DNA of 61,494 bases. Origin: Shewanella xiamenensis. GTDB taxonomy: Bacteria; Pseudomonadota; Gammaproteobacteria; Enterobacterales; Shewanellaceae. Where the stretch lies: assembly GCF_014647135.1 (NCBI RefSeq), contig NZ_BMOP01000004.1:1-61494 (forward strand), written 5' to 3'. The notes under the pieces were generated by a model. It did no database searches and was not told the DNA's origin. It worked only from the letters and a program-made list of their open reading frames with translations. Below are positions 17,618 through 26,609 of this stretch, piece by piece. A program made the position numbers and the translations under genes. The first letter of the stretch is position 1; every line of letters starts with the position of its first letter.

Positions 17618-18793
17618 ATGAACATACTCAGAAAGCACTTGCTCATCATTAGCAGCCTACTACTGGCCGCACTTCAAGCTAATCAAGCGCAAGCAGAATG
17701 GGTCGAAGCCAGTGGTGAAGCAATCATCACTAATGGCAACATCGCCCAAGCGCGGGAAGAAGCCATCAATCAAGCGGTTAGCTATGCCACCCTCAGCACC
17801 GGGATCCAAATATCCAGTGAACAACAAACCACCAACGGCAATCTCACGCAAGACAGCTTCGCCATTAATCGTAACGCTCAAGCGATTAGTATTCAGTTAG
17901 TAAGTGAACGCATTCAAGGGAATAAAATTTATGTGTCGCTCAGGCTCGATCTGAATGATGACCCAACACAACAATGCCCTACGGGCCAATTAAAAGCCGC
18001 GATCCTTATTCCCCAAGCCCAAATAAAAGATCGAGCACAATTACGCTACGGCCAATTATCAGGATTTGAAGAAGTCATATCCGAAAGACTCGGTAATAGT
18101 ATTGATGGCTACTCATCAACTGGATACAGCCATATCCATGCCAAAGAAAGGCTCGATATCGCACAAGAACTGGTCGATATCCGCGGCTATAGACTTCCGA
18201 GTTGGCTGAGTGAAATTACCGATAGCCAATACATTTTATTACCGCAAATTATTGATATTTCAACTGAGCCAGTACAAGCCACCTTTATGGGATGGTGGGA
18301 TGAAGCGCCACAAAGGCAGTTCCAATTAAAGCTTAGCCTTTATCACGGCATTAGCGGTGAAGAAGTATGGAACAAAACCTACAGCACATCGGCTCGGTGG
18401 GAATTTGAGGAACAAGCCATTGTTGCCCCCAATAGTGATAGATTTTGGCGTTCATCCTACGGCAAAAATATCAGCCAACTGCTGCAAGAAGCGACTCGCG
18501 ATATTGATAACACGCTCAACTGTAGACCACTACTTGGGCAAGTTGTCAGTCGTCAAGGAGACAGGATTATCCTCAACCTAGGCCGAAAACATGGCATTAG
18601 AGTTGGCGATAAGTTCCAAGTGGTGTTACAACGCAATTTACCAGATAGACTCAATGAAATGCGTGCCATTGCTACCAAAAGCCGAGCAACAGTGCAAATT
18701 GAACAAGTGAGTGAAGAAAGTGCAACAGCCGTACTCGTTGACCAAAATGCGGTTTACAATGTACAGATAAACGACATCGCGCTTAAGATTTAA
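17618..18793 (+). CDS. flgT: Flagellar H-ring protein FlgT
   Basis: 391 residues. Signal peptide 1-26 (cut after AQA), then the start of the mature domain, EWVEASGEAIITNGNIAQAREEAINQA, typical of FlgT; a C-terminal domain (GDRIILNLGRKHGIRVGDKFQVVLQ) resembles the family's SH3-like module. FlgT is a periplasmic ring component of polar flagella and helps recruit the stator ring. I chose the ATG at 17618 because it gives a clean signal peptide. It is divergent from flgO-flgP. Confidence 0.9.
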   Translation: MNILRKHLLIISSLLLAALQANQAQAEWVEASGEAIITNGNIAQAREEAINQAVSYATLSTGIQISSEQQTTNGNLTQDSFAINRNAQAISIQLVSERIQGNKIYVSLRLDLNDDPTQQCPTGQLKAAILIPQAQIKDRAQLRYGQLSGFEEVISERLGNSIDGYSSTGYSHIHAKERLDIAQELVDIRGYRLPSWLSEITDSQYILLPQIIDISTEPVQATFMGWWDEAPQRQFQLKLSLYHGISGEEVWNKTYSTSARWEFEEQAIVAPNSDRFWRSSYGKNISQLLQEATRDIDNTLNCRPLLGQVVSRQGDRIILNLGRKHGIRVGDKFQVVLQRNLPDRLNEMRAIATKSRATVQIEQVSEESATAVLVDQNAVYNVQINDIALKI

Positions 18794-18833
18794 GCAACTA
18801 AATCATAAGCCTTTTAATCAAAGATAAAACCAG

Positions 18834-18839
18834 TATAAT
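18834..18839 (+). promoter_or_regulatory. -10 box of the tRNA-Arg gene
   Basis: TATAAT ends nine bases before the tRNA 5' end, which places the transcription start almost at the mature end. The -35 is poor. No other promoter is evident before the maf gene. Confidence 0.5.
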
Positions 18840-18848
18840 CACCAGCGT

Positions 18849-18924
18849 CTCTTCATAGCTCAACAGGATAGAGCAGCCGCCTCCTAAGCGGCCGATCGGG
18901 GTTCGAGTCCCTGTGGAGAGACCA
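18849..18924 (+). tRNA. tRNA-Arg (anticodon CCU)
   Basis: A 76-base cloverleaf can be drawn. Acceptor CTCTTCA pairs with TGGAGAG, the D stem is GCTC/GAGC, the anticodon stem GCCGC/GCGGC encloses CTCCTAA (anticodon CCT, reading AGG), and the T arm holds TTCGAGT. A discriminator A and encoded CCA follow. It stands alone and ends 48 bases upstream of the Maf start with no terminator between. Confidence 0.97.
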
Positions 18925-18972
18925 GATAGTGACGGAACTGGTGCTCGAATAAGCAATCCCCGAGGATGCGGA

Positions 18973-20280
18973 ATGACCAACCTGTTCACATCAAATATTG
19001 CTATTATTGAGGTTCGATGGCCTGAAGTCGCTTCTGCGATAAAAAACCAATCTATAGATCATCTTGATGCTCACCTTGTTCAAGGTAAGAACCAAACTAT
19101 AAGTGTAGATGGTATCCAGTTGAGTAGCCGCCATGACCGTATGGCAGAAGTGCAGCTCAATATCAGCCAACTGCCCCAGCAAAGTCACTCAGTATATTTA
19201 TATGGTTTAGGGCTAGGCGATTTACCTCGTGAGTTATTACTTCATTATCCGTTAGAAAAACTAACAGTGACTTTGCTTAACTTAGCGGTCACACGGCTAG
19301 TGCTAAGCTATACAGATCAAACAGACTGGCTATCGAGTCCTAAATGTGAATTAGAGTTAGCTAAGTTAAAGACCTCATTTTCGACTCCTTTTATCACATC
19401 TTCCGCTGAGCTTGTATTAGCCGATGACGATGCCGCATCGCTCAGAAATAAAATATTAATCCATTACCAAACTCATTTTGCAGCAAGAGCACATCAAGCT
19501 GAAGACCCTCAAATATTGGAACGTTTCGAGCAAAATGAACAATTAATTCAAGAAGATTCCGATATATCAGAACTTTACTCTAATCCATGCGAACATATAA
19601 TTATTATTGGTACTGGTCCATCTTTAGAAGCTTCAATACCGCAACTAAAGCGTATTACTGAAAGTAACAAACGAGCACTCGTTATTGCGGTAGATACAGC
19701 ACTAAAACCAATATTAAAAGAAGGGATTAAACCTGATATCGTGGTAAGTATTGATGCAGACATCAATACGGTACATTTACAGCCAGAAGCATCTAAAGGA
19801 ATCAAGCTAGTTTATTTCCCAAGACTGGCAAAAGAAACACTTATGTCTTGGCAGGGAAAGCGATTTGTAGCTTACGGGAAACATAAGTTGTACGACAGCC
19901 TTAGAAAAGTCAAACACCATGATACTCTCTATACGGGTGGTAGTGTACTACATACTGCTGTTGACCTTGCCGTAAAAATGCTAGCAAAACATGTGTATTT
20001 GATCGGCTGCGATTTAAGCTTCCCGAATAATAAGACTCATACTGGTTGGGCTGATGGCGAACTGAACATGCATATTTCGGCGCAAGCATCACATCAATGG
20101 GTTCTCAATAATCGAGAAGAGAAGGTAAAAACTAGTCTCAGTTTCATTAGTTACATCGATGCTTTAGAAAGTTATATCAAAATCCATCCTGAAACTCATT
20201 TTTACACCACAAGTGAACTAGGAGCTAAAATTGAGGGATGCGCGTATCTAGCTTTGGATAACTTAGGATCAAAGTTATGA
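18973..20280 (+). CDS. maf: Motility accessory factor (Maf, DUF115-type) glycosyltransferase
   Basis: 435 residues. Maf proteins transfer nonulosonic acids (pseudaminic or legionaminic) to flagellin serines and threonines. The DUF115 / MptE-like domain is visible: IIIIGTGPSLEASIPQL (residues 209-225), VVSIDADINT (about 257-266) and GGSVLHTAVDLAVKMLAKHVYLIGCDLSF. I chose the ATG at 18973 because GAGG precedes it; a longer frame would run into the tRNA. Its stop overlaps the next gene by four bases. It opens the glycosylation locus next to the flagellar genes. Confidence 0.88.
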   Translation: MTNLFTSNIAIIEVRWPEVASAIKNQSIDHLDAHLVQGKNQTISVDGIQLSSRHDRMAEVQLNISQLPQQSHSVYLYGLGLGDLPRELLLHYPLEKLTVTLLNLAVTRLVLSYTDQTDWLSSPKCELELAKLKTSFSTPFITSSAELVLADDDAASLRNKILIHYQTHFAARAHQAEDPQILERFEQNEQLIQEDSDISELYSNPCEHIIIIGTGPSLEASIPQLKRITESNKRALVIAVDTALKPILKEGIKPDIVVSIDADINTVHLQPEASKGIKLVYFPRLAKETLMSWQGKRFVAYGKHKLYDSLRKVKHHDTLYTGGSVLHTAVDLAVKMLAKHVYLIGCDLSFPNNKTHTGWADGELNMHISAQASHQWVLNNREEKVKTSLSFISYIDALESYIKIHPETHFYTTSELGAKIEGCAYLALDNLGSKL

Positions 20281-20570
20281 CTATATGTGTTGACTATATA
20301 CTCAATGATTTGCGTGCTGCCGCTCGTCATTTTCTACTCGCAGAGGAATCCTTTGGAGCCGAAGCAATGGTAAAGGTAATCGATGGACTCATAGGCTTAT
20401 CAAGTCAATTAGAGTCACAATCACAAGAGTCGCTAAATCAAATTATTAGTCAAGTTTATGCAGCACAGCGAAGGCATGACTTAATTGGCTTGGCAGATTA
20501 TCTAAATGTTGAATTATATGAATTTGTTCAACAGTTCGACACTTGCGATTCAAGCAACGCTGGTATTTGA
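20277..20570 (+). CDS. Small helical protein of unknown function in the maf operon
   Basis: 97 residues, overlapping the Maf stop by ATGA, so it is surely translated with it. No signal peptide, membrane segment or known motif is seen; the protein is mostly predicted helix (LRAAARHFLLAEESFGAEAMVKVIDGLIGL) with an acidic C-terminus. The coupling to Maf suggests a partner or chaperone of the glycosyltransferase or of flagellin, but that is inference. No function is assigned. Confidence 0.7.
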   Translation: MTICVDYILNDLRAAARHFLLAEESFGAEAMVKVIDGLIGLSSQLESQSQESLNQIISQVYAAQRRHDLIGLADYLNVELYEFVQQFDTCDSSNAGI

Positions 20571-20598
20571 TGCCTCTTTTAAAGCGTATGGACATATT

Positions 20599-21579
20599 AT
20601 GAAAAAAGTATTAGTTACAGGTGCAGACGGATTTATAGGCTCTCACCTTGTGGAAATGTTAGTAGCCCAAGGTTATCAAGTTAAAGCTCTTAGCCAATAC
20701 AACTCTTTCAACCATTGGGGATGGCTGGAAAATCTTGCTTGCCTCAATGAAGTTGAAGTTGTTTGTGGCGACATCCGTGATCCACATTTTTGCAAGCACT
20801 TGTGTAAAGATGTTGATGTGATTTTCCATCTTGCAGCACTAATTGCGATTCCTTACTCGTACGTAGCCCCTGATAGCTATCTTGATACCAACGCCAAGGG
20901 CACTCTCAACATCTGCCAAGCAGCCCTTGAAAACAATGTATCAAGAGTCATTCACACTTCGACAAGTGAGGTCTATGGTACCGCCAAATACGTCCCGATT
21001 GATGAACTGCATCCGTTACAGCCTCAATCACCATATAGTGCCTCAAAAATAGCTGCGGATTCTATGGCTATGAGTTTTTACAATAGTTTTGAACTCCCCT
21101 TAACTATTGCTCGCCCTTTTAATACATACGGTCCAAGACAATCTGCAAGAGCAGTTATTCCAACAATAATCAGTCAGATTGCAGAGGGCGCGACTCAAAT
21201 CAAATTAGGTGATCTATCTCCTACACGTGATTTCAATTATGTACTGGACACATGCCGAGGATTTATTGCATTAGCAACACATGATGCTTGTATAGGTGAA
21301 ACTATCAATATCTCTTCAAATTATGAAATTTCAATTGAAGATACTCTAAAAATCATTAAGCACCAGATGCATAGTAATGTTGAATTCATTACTGACAATG
21401 AACGCTTAAGACCTCAGCAATCTGAAGTGTTTAGATTATGGGGGGATAACAGCAAAATCAGAATGTTAACTGGATATCAGCCTCAATTCGATATAGAAAT
21501 GGGACTAAAGGAAACAATCGCTTGGTTCACTGAACCTGCTAATTTGAGCAAATATAAGTCTACAATTTACAATCGATAA
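20599..21579 (+). CDS. legB: NAD-dependent sugar 4,6-dehydratase, LegB type
   Basis: 326 residues, an extended short-chain dehydrogenase. The cofactor motif is GADGFIGSH (residues 8-16), the catalytic pair is Tyr146/Lys150 in PYSASK, and the segment ARPFNTYGPRQSARAVIPTII is typical of LegB-like enzymes. In the legionaminic pathway it makes the 4-keto-6-deoxy intermediate from GDP- or UDP-GlcNAc. I chose the ATG at 20599 because the GxxGxxG motif then starts at the normal place; a longer frame from 20506 overlaps the previous gene. LegC, LegI and LegG downstream support the pathway call. Confidence 0.88.
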   Translation: MKKVLVTGADGFIGSHLVEMLVAQGYQVKALSQYNSFNHWGWLENLACLNEVEVVCGDIRDPHFCKHLCKDVDVIFHLAALIAIPYSYVAPDSYLDTNAKGTLNICQAALENNVSRVIHTSTSEVYGTAKYVPIDELHPLQPQSPYSASKIAADSMAMSFYNSFELPLTIARPFNTYGPRQSARAVIPTIISQIAEGATQIKLGDLSPTRDFNYVLDTCRGFIALATHDACIGETINISSNYEISIEDTLKIIKHQMHSNVEFITDNERLRPQQSEVFRLWGDNSKIRMLTGYQPQFDIEMGLKETIAWFTEPANLSKYKSTIYNR

Positions 21580-21596
21580 TTAGGAATAAAGTCATT

Positions 21597-22274
21597 ATGG
21601 CAGCATCATGGGATCCTATCTGGGAAACAGTATTTACCACCCAAGCTTGGGGAAAATATCCTGGCGAAGACTTAATTCGTTTTGTTGCCAGAAACTTCTA
21701 CAAAGTACCAAACAGGTCAGAAATCGAGCTGCTTGAGATAGGTTTCGGTACTGGAGCCAATTTATGGTTTATGGCCAGAGAAGGTTTTACTGTACATGGT
21801 GTGGAGGGCTCCCCTTCAGCACTAAAAATGGCCTTGGACCGTCTCAATGTAGAAGTACCTGACTGGCGAGGTGAGTTACGACAAGGTGATATGCTTAGTC
21901 TTGATTATCCTAATAATAGCTTTGATGCCGTCATAGATAATGAAGCTATTTATGCAAATAGTTTTGAACATTCGCAAGCAATGTATAAAGAAGCACATAG
22001 AGTATTAAAACCTGGTGGGCTAATGTTTAGCCGAATGTTCACAGATAAAACCACGGGTTATGCAACAGGTCAGCAAGTCGGTCCTCATGCATTTATGGTC
22101 GATACTGGCCCTATGGCAGGTAAAGGATACACACGATTTACTACCAGAGAATGCTTAACGACGTTATTTTCGCCATTCAACTTATTAGAATTACAATTGA
22201 TCAGTCGAGAAAACGAGCTTGGTGAAAAAGTAAGTGAATGGATTGCAATTGGTCAAAAAGCAACGGCTGAATAA
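21597..22274 (+). CDS. Class I SAM-dependent methyltransferase
   Basis: 225 residues. Motif I is LLEIGFGTGANL (about 45-56), followed by VHGVEGSPSAL with the acidic residue that binds the SAM ribose, and FDAVIDNEAIYANSFEHS. It begins 17 bases after legB and ends 4 bases before the legC start. No substrate motif is visible. Because it is embedded between two sugar-biosynthesis genes it probably methylates the nonulosonic acid, its precursor or flagellin, giving a decorated sugar. That role is inferred from position only. Confidence 0.8.
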   Translation: MAASWDPIWETVFTTQAWGKYPGEDLIRFVARNFYKVPNRSEIELLEIGFGTGANLWFMAREGFTVHGVEGSPSALKMALDRLNVEVPDWRGELRQGDMLSLDYPNNSFDAVIDNEAIYANSFEHSQAMYKEAHRVLKPGGLMFSRMFTDKTTGYATGQQVGPHAFMVDTGPMAGKGYTRFTTRECLTTLFSPFNLLELQLISRENELGEKVSEWIAIGQKATAE

Positions 22275-22278
22275 AAAT

Positions 22279-23439
22279 ATGACATGCTCAATTGAACAGA
22301 TTATCCAATTCATTCGTGCACTATACGGTGATCCTGAACATTTACCGCTACATGCACCTCATTTCGACAACGATGAAATCGACTTAGTAACAGAAACAAT
22401 ACAGAGTACATTCGTATCTAGTGTAGGAAAATACGTCGATCAGTTTGAGATGCTTATTAAGGAATACACTCAAGCCAATGCTGCTGTTGCAACCGTTAAT
22501 GGTACGGCGGCGCTGCACACTGCGTTATTTTTAGCCGGTGTCAAACATGGGGACTTAGTAATCAGCCAATCTCTTACATTTGTAGCAACTTGCAATGCAA
22601 TCCACTATTTAGGAGCGCAACCGCTATTTATAGACGTATCCCTTACACATTTAAGCCTTTGTCCTATTTCGCTCGATAACTATCTAACCGAACATGCTGA
22701 AATCACAGATCAAAACGAATGTCGCCATAAGCTAACTGGAAAAATAATCAGAGCTATGGTGCCCATGCATACATTTGGGCATCCTGCAGATCTAGATGCA
22801 TTAGTTTCAATAAGCAACAAGTGGCATATAACATTAGTAGAAGATGCAGCTGAAAGCCTAGGTTCATTTTACAAAGGGCAACATACAGGTACATTCGGTC
22901 AATATGGTTGCATCAGTTTTAACGGTAATAAAATAATTACTACCGGTGGCGGCGGTATGATTTTGTGTAAAACTTCTCATGAAGGTACACGAGCAAAGCA
23001 TATTACAACAACAGCTAAGCAACCCCACGCTTTTGAATTTTACCATGATGAATCAGCATTTAACTATCGAATGCCTAATTTAAATGCTGCTCTAGGATGT
23101 GCACAAATGAAAAAACTCAATCAGTTCCTTATACAAAAAAGAGAGATTGCCAGTCAATATAAAATGTTTTTCGAAAAAACTGACTATCAATTTGTTCAGG
23201 AACCATCAGGTTGTCATTCTAATTATTGGCTTAACGCAATTTTGCTACCAGATCCCGCACATAAAAGCACTTTCCTAGAAAAAACAAATCAAGCAGGCGT
23301 TATGACTAGACCAGTTTGGCAACTAATGCATACTCTACCGATGTACTCCAATGCGCTAAAAGGACCGCAAAATAATGCAGAATGGTTATCACAGCGTCTG
23401 ATAAATTTACCTAGTAGCCCTCGAAATATAGCACAATAA
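22279..23439 (+). CDS. legC: PLP-dependent aminotransferase, LegC type (DegT/DnrJ/EryC1/StrS)
   Basis: 386 residues. The Schiff-base lysine is Lys218 in SFNGNKIITTGGGG, and Asp189 in VEDAAESLGS contacts the pyridinium nitrogen. The LegC branch usually has an N-terminal extension like this one before HAPHFDNDEIDLV. It aminates C4 of the keto sugar made by LegB. I chose the ATG at 22279, just after the methyltransferase stop; the longer frame would overlap that gene by 40 bases. A GNAT-like gene follows after one base. Confidence 0.88.
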   Translation: MTCSIEQIIQFIRALYGDPEHLPLHAPHFDNDEIDLVTETIQSTFVSSVGKYVDQFEMLIKEYTQANAAVATVNGTAALHTALFLAGVKHGDLVISQSLTFVATCNAIHYLGAQPLFIDVSLTHLSLCPISLDNYLTEHAEITDQNECRHKLTGKIIRAMVPMHTFGHPADLDALVSISNKWHITLVEDAAESLGSFYKGQHTGTFGQYGCISFNGNKIITTGGGGMILCKTSHEGTRAKHITTTAKQPHAFEFYHDESAFNYRMPNLNAALGCAQMKKLNQFLIQKREIASQYKMFFEKTDYQFVQEPSGCHSNYWLNAILLPDPAHKSTFLEKTNQAGVMTRPVWQLMHTLPMYSNALKGPQNNAEWLSQRLINLPSSPRNIAQ

Positions 23440-23440
23440 T

Positions 23441-24439
23441 ATGGATGCAAATACATTAATAAATGATATCTACTTCCAAGATGAATATGCAAAACTTTAT
23501 CTAAATGAAGATGACCGTATTTATCGATTTGAATATACCAAAGGGGAGAAATGGTTCCGAAGCTTAAGCATTATGCGCCCTATTCCGAATTATTTATATC
23601 CTGATTATAGTGAAACACTATTTGATCTCGAAACTCCTTATGGTTATGGAGGGCCAATAACTAACAGTCAGGATATACATTTTATTAATGAAGCAATGCA
23701 ACTTTATCGAGCAGATTGTGTAACAAAAAATATTGTTTGTGAGTTCATACGCTTTCATCCACATAACCAACTAGCAGCTCATGCTAATCTTTTTGATTTT
23801 CATCTACGAGAACGAAGAGTTGTTAGCGTAAATCTGCGAACTGAACAACATGAACGCTGGCAAGGCTACTCAAAAACAACCCGGAATATTATTAGAAAAT
23901 GCGAAAAAAAATTAACATTTGATGAGAACATTCATCTTGATGAATTTATTAACATTTATCGGCAAACAATGGATAAAAATAATGCTGATCGTTTCTTCTA
24001 TTTCCCCAAAAAATATTTTGAAAAACTACATACACATAAGAACTGCCAATTACTAGGTATTCGTGCATTTGATGGAGAACTATTATCTGCAGGTTTTTTT
24101 TTCCTGTCAGGCCCTCTTGCACACTATCACCTATCAGCTAACAACTTAGAACGACAACATGAAAATGGCAATTACTATTTACTTGAACAAGCCTTTGTTC
24201 GAGCAAAAGCTGCAGGATGCAAAAGTATGTTACTCGGAGGTGGGCGAACATCATCGGAAAATGATAGCTTATTTCAATTTAAGGCTAAGTTTTCTAAAGA
24301 TATTTTACCTTTTTATATCGCTGGGTTAGACTTTAATTCTGTACAACGAAAACAGCTCAATGACTCATGGCAGGCAAATCATTCTGATACAAAAATTCAA
24401 CGATTTCAGAAGTATCGGATGTCACCTAAGGATATTTAA
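23441..24439 (+). CDS. FemAB/GNAT-like acyltransferase
   Basis: 332 residues. The second half looks like the GNAT fold of the FemAB/BioF2-like type (ADRFFYFPKKYFEKLHTHKNCQLLGIRAFDGELLSAGFFFLSGPLAHYHLSANN), followed by GCKSMLLGGGRTS. No hexapeptide-repeat acetyltransferase (the usual LegH) is found in this locus, so this protein may carry out the N-acylation at C4, or add another acyl or amino-acyl group to the sugar. The last base overlaps the legI ATG. The fold call is moderate and the role is inferred. Confidence 0.65.
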   Translation: MDANTLINDIYFQDEYAKLYLNEDDRIYRFEYTKGEKWFRSLSIMRPIPNYLYPDYSETLFDLETPYGYGGPITNSQDIHFINEAMQLYRADCVTKNIVCEFIRFHPHNQLAAHANLFDFHLRERRVVSVNLRTEQHERWQGYSKTTRNIIRKCEKKLTFDENIHLDEFINIYRQTMDKNNADRFFYFPKKYFEKLHTHKNCQLLGIRAFDGELLSAGFFFLSGPLAHYHLSANNLERQHENGNYYLLEQAFVRAKAAGCKSMLLGGGRTSSENDSLFQFKAKFSKDILPFYIAGLDFNSVQRKQLNDSWQANHSDTKIQRFQKYRMSPKDI

Positions 24440-25443
24440 TGGCACAAAAAACCTTCATTATTGCTGAGGCAGGCGTTAATCATAATGGTGATATAAAGCT
24501 CGCTAAAGCGCTAATTGACGCAGCCGCTGAAGCAGGAGCTGATTGTGTTAAATTTCAAACTTGGAAAACAGAGCTGCTCGTTACGCCGACAGCAAAAATG
24601 GCTCAGTATCAAATTGAGAACACAAGCAACACAACAACACAATTTGAAATGTTAAAATCGCTTGAACTAAGCTACACTGACTTTGTAGAGTTAAAAGACT
24701 ATTGTGATAATAAAAATATCATCTTCATGTCAACACCAGATGAAACACAAAGTGCAACATTCCTAAATAATCTGCAAAATCAATTTAAAATAGGATCAGG
24801 GGAGTTAACTAACCTTCCTTTTCTAAGTCATATAGCTAGCTTTCGAAAACCCATTATATTATCAACGGGAATGAGTAATCTTACAGAAATTGAGTTAGCA
24901 CTAAATACACTTAAAACGTCAGGTATTACCATTGACATGGTGACGATACTACATGCAACTACACAGTATCCAACACCAATGCAAGAAGTTAACTTATTAG
25001 CAATGAATACAATAAAAAATGCATTTCCTGGTGTAAAAGTTGGTTATTCAGATCACACTTTGGGTATAGAAATTCCTATTGCAGCTGTCGCGATGGGGGC
25101 AACTATTATTGAAAAACATTTTACGCTAGACAAGAAAATGAGCGGCCCCGATCATAAGGCAAGCCTAAATCCTGTCGAACTATGTGAAATGGTGTCAGCA
25201 ATACGTAACTTAGAAGTTGCGCTGGGAACAGGTATAAAAGAACCTAGCATAAGTGAATTACAAAATATACCTATCGTCAGAAAAAGTATTGTTGCATCAA
25301 AACCTATATCAAAAGGTCAAAAATTAACAGAAGATAATCTTACGATTATGCGTCCAGGCACAGGCATACCACCTAGCCGTTGGAGTGAAATATTAGGAAC
25401 AACTGCCAATATGGATTATCAACCTGGTGAACTTATAAAATGA
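24439..25443 (+). CDS. legI: N-acetylneuraminate/legionaminate synthase (NeuB/LegI family)
   Basis: 334 residues. A TIM barrel (1-270) condenses phosphoenolpyruvate with a 6-carbon amino sugar to make the 9-carbon acid. It starts FIIAEAGVNHNGDIKLAKALIDAAAEAGADCVKFQTWK and contains FKIGSGELTNLPFL, YSDHTLGIEIPIAAVAMGATIIEKHFTLD and SGPDHKASLNP, all diagnostic. A C-terminal SAF (antifreeze-like) domain spans about 280-334. Neighbours LegB, LegC and LegG favour the legionaminic over the neuraminic or pseudaminic product, though sequence alone cannot separate them. Confidence 0.92.
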   Translation: MAQKTFIIAEAGVNHNGDIKLAKALIDAAAEAGADCVKFQTWKTELLVTPTAKMAQYQIENTSNTTTQFEMLKSLELSYTDFVELKDYCDNKNIIFMSTPDETQSATFLNNLQNQFKIGSGELTNLPFLSHIASFRKPIILSTGMSNLTEIELALNTLKTSGITIDMVTILHATTQYPTPMQEVNLLAMNTIKNAFPGVKVGYSDHTLGIEIPIAAVAMGATIIEKHFTLDKKMSGPDHKASLNPVELCEMVSAIRNLEVALGTGIKEPSISELQNIPIVRKSIVASKPISKGQKLTEDNLTIMRPGTGIPPSRWSEILGTTANMDYQPGELIK

Positions 25444-26609
25444 CGAGAAAAATCTGTGTAGTTACTGCAACTAGAGCTGAGTATGGCCTATTAAAGCCAT
25501 TATTACATGAAATCGAAAAGGACCAAGACTTAACATTACAATTGGTTACTACAGGTACACATTTATCACCAGAATTTGGTTACACTCTAAAAGAAATTGA
25601 AACAGACAAATATCCCATAGCCAAAAAGGTGGAAATCCTACTTTCATCAGATTCATCCATCGGCATAAGTAAAAGTATGGGATTAGCTCAAATTTCATTT
25701 TCAGAGGTATACGACGATCTACAGCCAGATATTGTTGTTGTACTAGGGGATAGATATGAACTACTTCCTATTGTCTTAGCCGCAAATGTTGCAAATATTC
25801 CAGTTGCACATATTAGTGGAGGAGAGTTAACCGAAGGAGTGCTTGATGAGATGTTCCGTCATGCAATAACTAAGTTATCACACTTGCATTTTACAGCTAT
25901 TGAATCCTATAGGAATAGAGTTATTCAAATGGGGGAGAGTCCAGAACGGGTATTTACTGTTGGAGAAATAGGATTAGATAATCTTAGAACAATGCAGTTC
26001 ATGTCAAAAGAAGAATTAGAAATGAACTTGGGACGAAAACTATTTTCAAAAAATTTGTTAGTTACATATCATCCAGACACTACTGATAACTTAGATTCCA
26101 TTGTGGCTTCATTTAAGACTATTCTTGAAGCACTAGATGAACTCAAAGACACTCTACTAATATTTACTAAGGCAAATAGTGACCGTGGTGGACGAAAAAT
26201 AAATGATATGATAGATAAATATGTATCGATAAATAAAGATAAATCAATTTCATTTACCTCGCTAGGTCAGAAACGTTATTTATCGCTACTTAACTATATT
26301 GATGCCATAATTGGAAACTCGTCAAGTGGTATTGTAGAAACACCATCGTTTAAATTGCCAAGTATTAATATAGGTTATAGACAACAAGGGAGAATTAGAG
26401 CCAAAAGTACTATTGATGTGGATTACGAACTCGATTCAATACGCCAATCAATAAAAAAAATATACAGTAGTGAATTTATAGATGAGATTAAAGGTGTAAT
26501 CAATCCATATGATAAAGGGGGTAGTGGTAAAAAAGTAAAAGATATTCTAAAGGAATATGATTTAAATACTTTGAAGGTTAAAAAATTTTATGACATTCCA
26601 AAGAATTAA
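25440..26609 (+). CDS. legG: UDP-GlcNAc 2-epimerase (hydrolysing), LegG/NeuC type
   Basis: 389 residues. It hydrolyses and epimerises the nucleotide sugar, giving the free 2-epimer used by LegI. Motifs: TATRAEYGLLKPLL at the N-terminus, VVVLGDRYELLPIV, HISGGELTEGVLDEMFRHAITKLSHLHF and GNSSSGIVETPSFKLPSINIG. It overlaps legI by four bases (ATGA). The 3' part is noticeably AT-rich. The next gene starts inside its last 20 bases. Confidence 0.92.
   Translation: MTRKICVVTATRAEYGLLKPLLHEIEKDQDLTLQLVTTGTHLSPEFGYTLKEIETDKYPIAKKVEILLSSDSSIGISKSMGLAQISFSEVYDDLQPDIVVVLGDRYELLPIVLAANVANIPVAHISGGELTEGVLDEMFRHAITKLSHLHFTAIESYRNRVIQMGESPERVFTVGEIGLDNLRTMQFMSKEELEMNLGRKLFSKNLLVTYHPDTTDNLDSIVASFKTILEALDELKDTLLIFTKANSDRGGRKINDMIDKYVSINKDKSISFTSLGQKRYLSLLNYIDAIIGNSSSGIVETPSFKLPSINIGYRQQGRIRAKSTIDVDYELDSIRQSIKKIYSSEFIDEIKGVINPYDKGGSGKKVKDILKEYDLNTLKVKKFYDIPKN

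Noticed and set aside
18913..18972. Upstream extension of the Maf reading frame into the tRNA
   Set aside because: It would overlap the 3' end of a functional tRNA; the ATG at 18973 has a proper ribosome site.
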